A stretch of 64,000 nucleotides of DNA from Leptospira ryugenii. Its GTDB lineage: Bacteria > Spirochaetota > Leptospiria > Leptospirales > Leptospiraceae. The stretch covers positions 213,984 to 277,983 of the forward strand of contig NZ_BFBB01000009.1 of the NCBI RefSeq assembly GCF_003114855.1, written 5' to 3'. This document shows, piece after piece, positions 62,032 to 64,000 of the stretch. A model generated the notes under the pieces. The model saw nothing but the letters and a program-made list of their open reading frames with translations, did not search any database and was not told the DNA's origin. Made by a program: the position numbers and the translations under genes. Within the stretch, counting starts at the first letter, position 1. Each line of letters begins with the position of its first letter.

Positions 62032-63524
62032 TTGTTTGTATCCTTTGTTTTTCGCTTCAACTCTTCTTCACGTTCTTTGATTTCAGCCGCGATTACTTTT
62101 TTAACAATGGCTTGGTCACTTGTGAGTATTTGTACTTTCCCCTCTTTTTTTGCTCTTTCCAAGTCTACAATGGTGCCCGTGGGCAAATCATCGTAACCTG
62201 CATAGTTCCCTCGCACGGCTGCAATTACCAATCTTGGACCATCATACGTTAAAAAAACGGTACCGTCGGGAACAGTCAAAAGTAAGTGAGCAGGGATGAC
62301 TGTCAGGGAAGTGTAACTCAAAATGATACCTGATTTTAATGCATAGAGTGAAGACTCGCCGACTCCCTTAGAAAAATCATACACCAGACCCGTTACATAG
62401 GCAGTTGATTGGAATCCAATCGCACCAGTTTGTCCAATGGCCTCTCCTGCATATCCTGTAGTAACGGTTGTTACTTGATTAAACCCTGCAATGCTTGTGC
62501 CCGTAACCAAAGTGGGAGCTGTACTACTCAAAGTAGCAAGCCCTATACTTGCTAAAAAACCAGATTCTAAACTCGGAGATACAACTCTATACCCCAATTG
62601 AAAGGGATAATACACAACAAGACCAGTTGTCATCACTGCCTCACCTGAAAAAGTAGCGGTTTGTGCAATTGGTACGTAGACACCATTGACAAGCATAGTC
62701 TCGCCAACGGACTTACCTGTTTGGAAGATAGGTGTGACTAAAAACTCTTTTAAAAATACTGTGTAACCTTGGAAAATATCAAATAGTGCCGTCACACTCG
62801 TCTCACGATTCCCTGATTCTTCGTATTCCTCAGAAAATTCTTTGACGGCTGTCTGGAAGCTCTTGGTCCAAGCGTTTGTTAGCTGGTTTTTATTTTTCCA
62901 GATAGTATCCACGAACAGTTGGTTCAAACTCCCTGTGAATTCCTTTCTACTCTCATTTGTTTCTGACCAAACTTTAAGCAAACGATTGCGGTCCTCAGAT
63001 TCTTTTTCACCCAGATACAAATATCCAAGCACAAACCTTGAACCGGATTCTTTCAAAATATCTTTTGAGATGTCGTATTCTTGTTTGCTCAATTGGAGAG
63101 TGGCCTCCCAAATCTTTGCAGAGGATTCTTTCCCGAAATTGCGATACGTTTTCGAGATCGTATGTATGGCTGAGACTGTCTCTTTCATGTTGTCGGGCAA
63201 TTTCAGAGTTCTGTCCTTCATATCTGAAAACACAATGGCTCGAGCTACCTTTGCACTGAGCCTTCCACTTTCATATACCACATCTACGCTTTTGCTACCA
63301 GGAGGAACAATGAACCATCCATTTTCATTTAAGTTTTTCCGTGCACCTAAAGCATTCGCTGTCAAAGGAGCGATTTTTTTGAAGGATGCTGGCTTTGCAT
63401 CTGGGCTTGTTACAGATGTCCCTATTACTTTTTCCCTTTTTTCTGTGGAGCAATACAAACAAATGGAGAGTAGAATCAAAACATGGATTGCCCAAAACGA
63501 AAATGGATACTTCTTTGATTTCAT
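62028..63524 (-). CDS. Lipoprotein with Gly/Thr/Ser-rich C-terminal half (paralogue A)
   Basis: The 498-residue protein (ATG at 63522-63524; an extra 13 residues in frame upstream are unlikely) has a lipoprotein-type signal with Cys in LYCST, a helical acidic middle (about 80-250) and a hydrophobic Thr/Ser/Gly-rich part (about 260-410) such as FSGEAVMTTGLVVYYPFQLG. It ends in GTIVDLERAKKEGKVQILTSD plus a charged tail, parallel to GAVVDLNQVRKEGGTVVKV in the next gene. The two are therefore tandem paralogues of different length. No known domain is recognised. Confidence 0.72.
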   Translation of the reverse strand: MKSKKYPFSFWAIHVLILLSICLYCSTEKREKVIGTSVTSPDAKPASFKKIAPLTANALGARKNLNENGWFIVPPGSKSVDVVYESGRLSAKVARAIVFSDMKDRTLKLPDNMKETVSAIHTISKTYRNFGKESSAKIWEATLQLSKQEYDISKDILKESGSRFVLGYLYLGEKESEDRNRLLKVWSETNESRKEFTGSLNQLFVDTIWKNKNQLTNAWTKSFQTAVKEFSEEYEESGNRETSVTALFDIFQGYTVFLKEFLVTPIFQTGKSVGETMLVNGVYVPIAQTATFSGEAVMTTGLVVYYPFQLGYRVVSPSLESGFLASIGLATLSSTAPTLVTGTSIAGFNQVTTVTTGYAGEAIGQTGAIGFQSTAYVTGLVYDFSKGVGESSLYALKSGIILSYTSLTVIPAHLLLTVPDGTVFLTYDGPRLVIAAVRGNYAGYDDLPTGTIVDLERAKKEGKVQILTSDQAIVKKVIAAEIKEREEELKRKTKDTNK

Positions 63525-63579
63525 ATCCCTATCATCTAAAATGATAATTCTGCTATTGATCAACCAAAAATGTGTATAT

Positions 63580-64000
63580 CTATGATAACTTTCGTTTCAT
63601 GAGGCGCATAAAATAGCTCTTTCTGTCCCATGTTTCAATGAAACCACAGTGGCCTCCTTTTTTTTCTACGATTACTTCCAAAAATGGAAGGATTGGTACT
63701 TGATAAAAGTCGGAGACTGGGATCACCGGATCATCAGAGGACGTTAAGATGGTAACTGGGGTTTTGATTTTTCTAAAAAATTTTGAATCCAGAGTATAAG
63801 TTAAAAAGTAATCCTCTACACTTTTGAATTCAGAATATCCCAATACCATCTCCTTTGTTAAATCCATAACAGTAGTAAAAGAAGAGAGTTGGCCAAAACT
63901 ATAAAGATGTGGAAATCGATTGGCTTTCTTCTGTAAAGAGGCTGACCAAGACTTTAAAAAGTAGGATCTTAAAAATGGATGTGTGTCCATTTTGATCGTT
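63580..64000 (-). CDS. C-terminal part of an alpha/beta hydrolase (cut by window end)
   Basis: The frame remains open to the last base of the window, so the gene continues beyond it; an internal ATG at 63990 is probably not the start. The visible ~140 residues have the end of a hydrolase fold: an acid in LTSSDDPVIPV and a histidine in GGHCGFIE, as in YheT-like hydrolases. The nucleophile lies outside the window. Confidence 0.75.
   Translation of the reverse strand, partial: TIKMDTHPFLRSYFLKSWSASLQKKANRFPHLYSFGQLSSFTTVMDLTKEMVLGYSEFKSVEDYFLTYTLDSKFFRKIKTPVTILTSSDDPVIPVSDFYQVPILPFLEVIVEKKGGHCGFIETWDRKSYFMRLMKRKLS

Noticed and set aside
61700..62700. Long Gly/Ala/Thr-rich repeats suggesting DNA tandem repeats
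   Set aside because: The protein pattern is low-complexity but the DNA shows no exact unit repeated in tandem.
1..64000. CRISPR arrays, tRNA, rRNA, transposases, integrases or phage genes
   Set aside because: No regularly spaced repeats, cloverleaf-like sequence or mobile-element protein signatures were seen on reading both strands; small RNA genes could still be missed by eye.

Overview
This window looks like chromosome from a spirochete of the Leptospiraceae (Leptospira or a close relative). The evidence is indirect but agrees: moderate-to-low G+C, an LruC-domain lipoprotein, many lipoproteins with loose spirochaetal lipoboxes, a treponeme/plant-type 6-phosphofructokinase, and an excess of GAF/PP2C (SpoIIE) phosphatases, cyclases and two-component proteins. 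Genes are tightly packed, often with ATGA, TTGA or TAATG stop/start overlaps. No rRNA, tRNA, CRISPR array, insertion sequence or integrase was seen. Clear Rho-independent terminators are almost absent.

Layout. 1-12.9 kb is core metabolism: a partial gene end, an outer-membrane-like protein, phosphofructokinase, a GAF-GAF-PP2C phosphatase, argB, a Nit-type amidase, an alpha/beta hydrolase with alr, a class V aminotransferase, a BASS transporter, rpmG-dksA, and a large membrane protein like O-antigen ligases. 12.9-24.3 kb holds an AMP-forming ligase, LruC, a GGCT-like protein, ubiE/menG, ExbB-ExbD, a hybrid-like sensor kinase with a REC-PP2C partner, dinB, an esterase, a CDP-alcohol phosphatidyltransferase, a DUF547 protein and OsmC. 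24.3-35.2 kb is signalling and accessory: a giant membrane adenylate/guanylate cyclase, sthA, an ECF sigma/FecR pair, a HAMP-only protein, a chemoreceptor with a C-terminal cytoplasmic domain, and a thioesterase/TetR pair with two matching operators.

35.2-41.2 kb is an A+T-richer island that I read as an array of displaced toxin C-terminal modules, each followed by an apparent immunity gene. There is no intact core gene. Two modules share a 61-bp identical repeat, and all three toxin modules are cut off from their upstream core sequence by a frame break, while the putative immunity genes stay open. Three of these putative immunity proteins are exported or membrane proteins, which suggests envelope-acting toxins.

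41.4-49.9 kb has a 1883-residue Ser/Thr kinase-ATPase-GAF-PP2C protein, then (upstream in transcription) an operon of AfsA-like hotdog-PilZ protein, HAD-like protein and SDR reductase. This gene set resembles the AfsA/phosphatase/reductase toolkit of actinobacterial butyrolactone and furan signals, here joined to a PilZ domain. 50-58.1 kb is a small exported protein, an RND efflux operon (outer-membrane factor, pump, two adaptors) and a YHS protein. 58.3-64 kb has SrkA with a REC-GGDEF diguanylate cyclase, two tandem paralogous lipoproteins and a truncated alpha/beta hydrolase. The c-di-GMP synthase (GGDEF) and the PilZ protein may belong to one signalling network, but the sequence alone does not link them.
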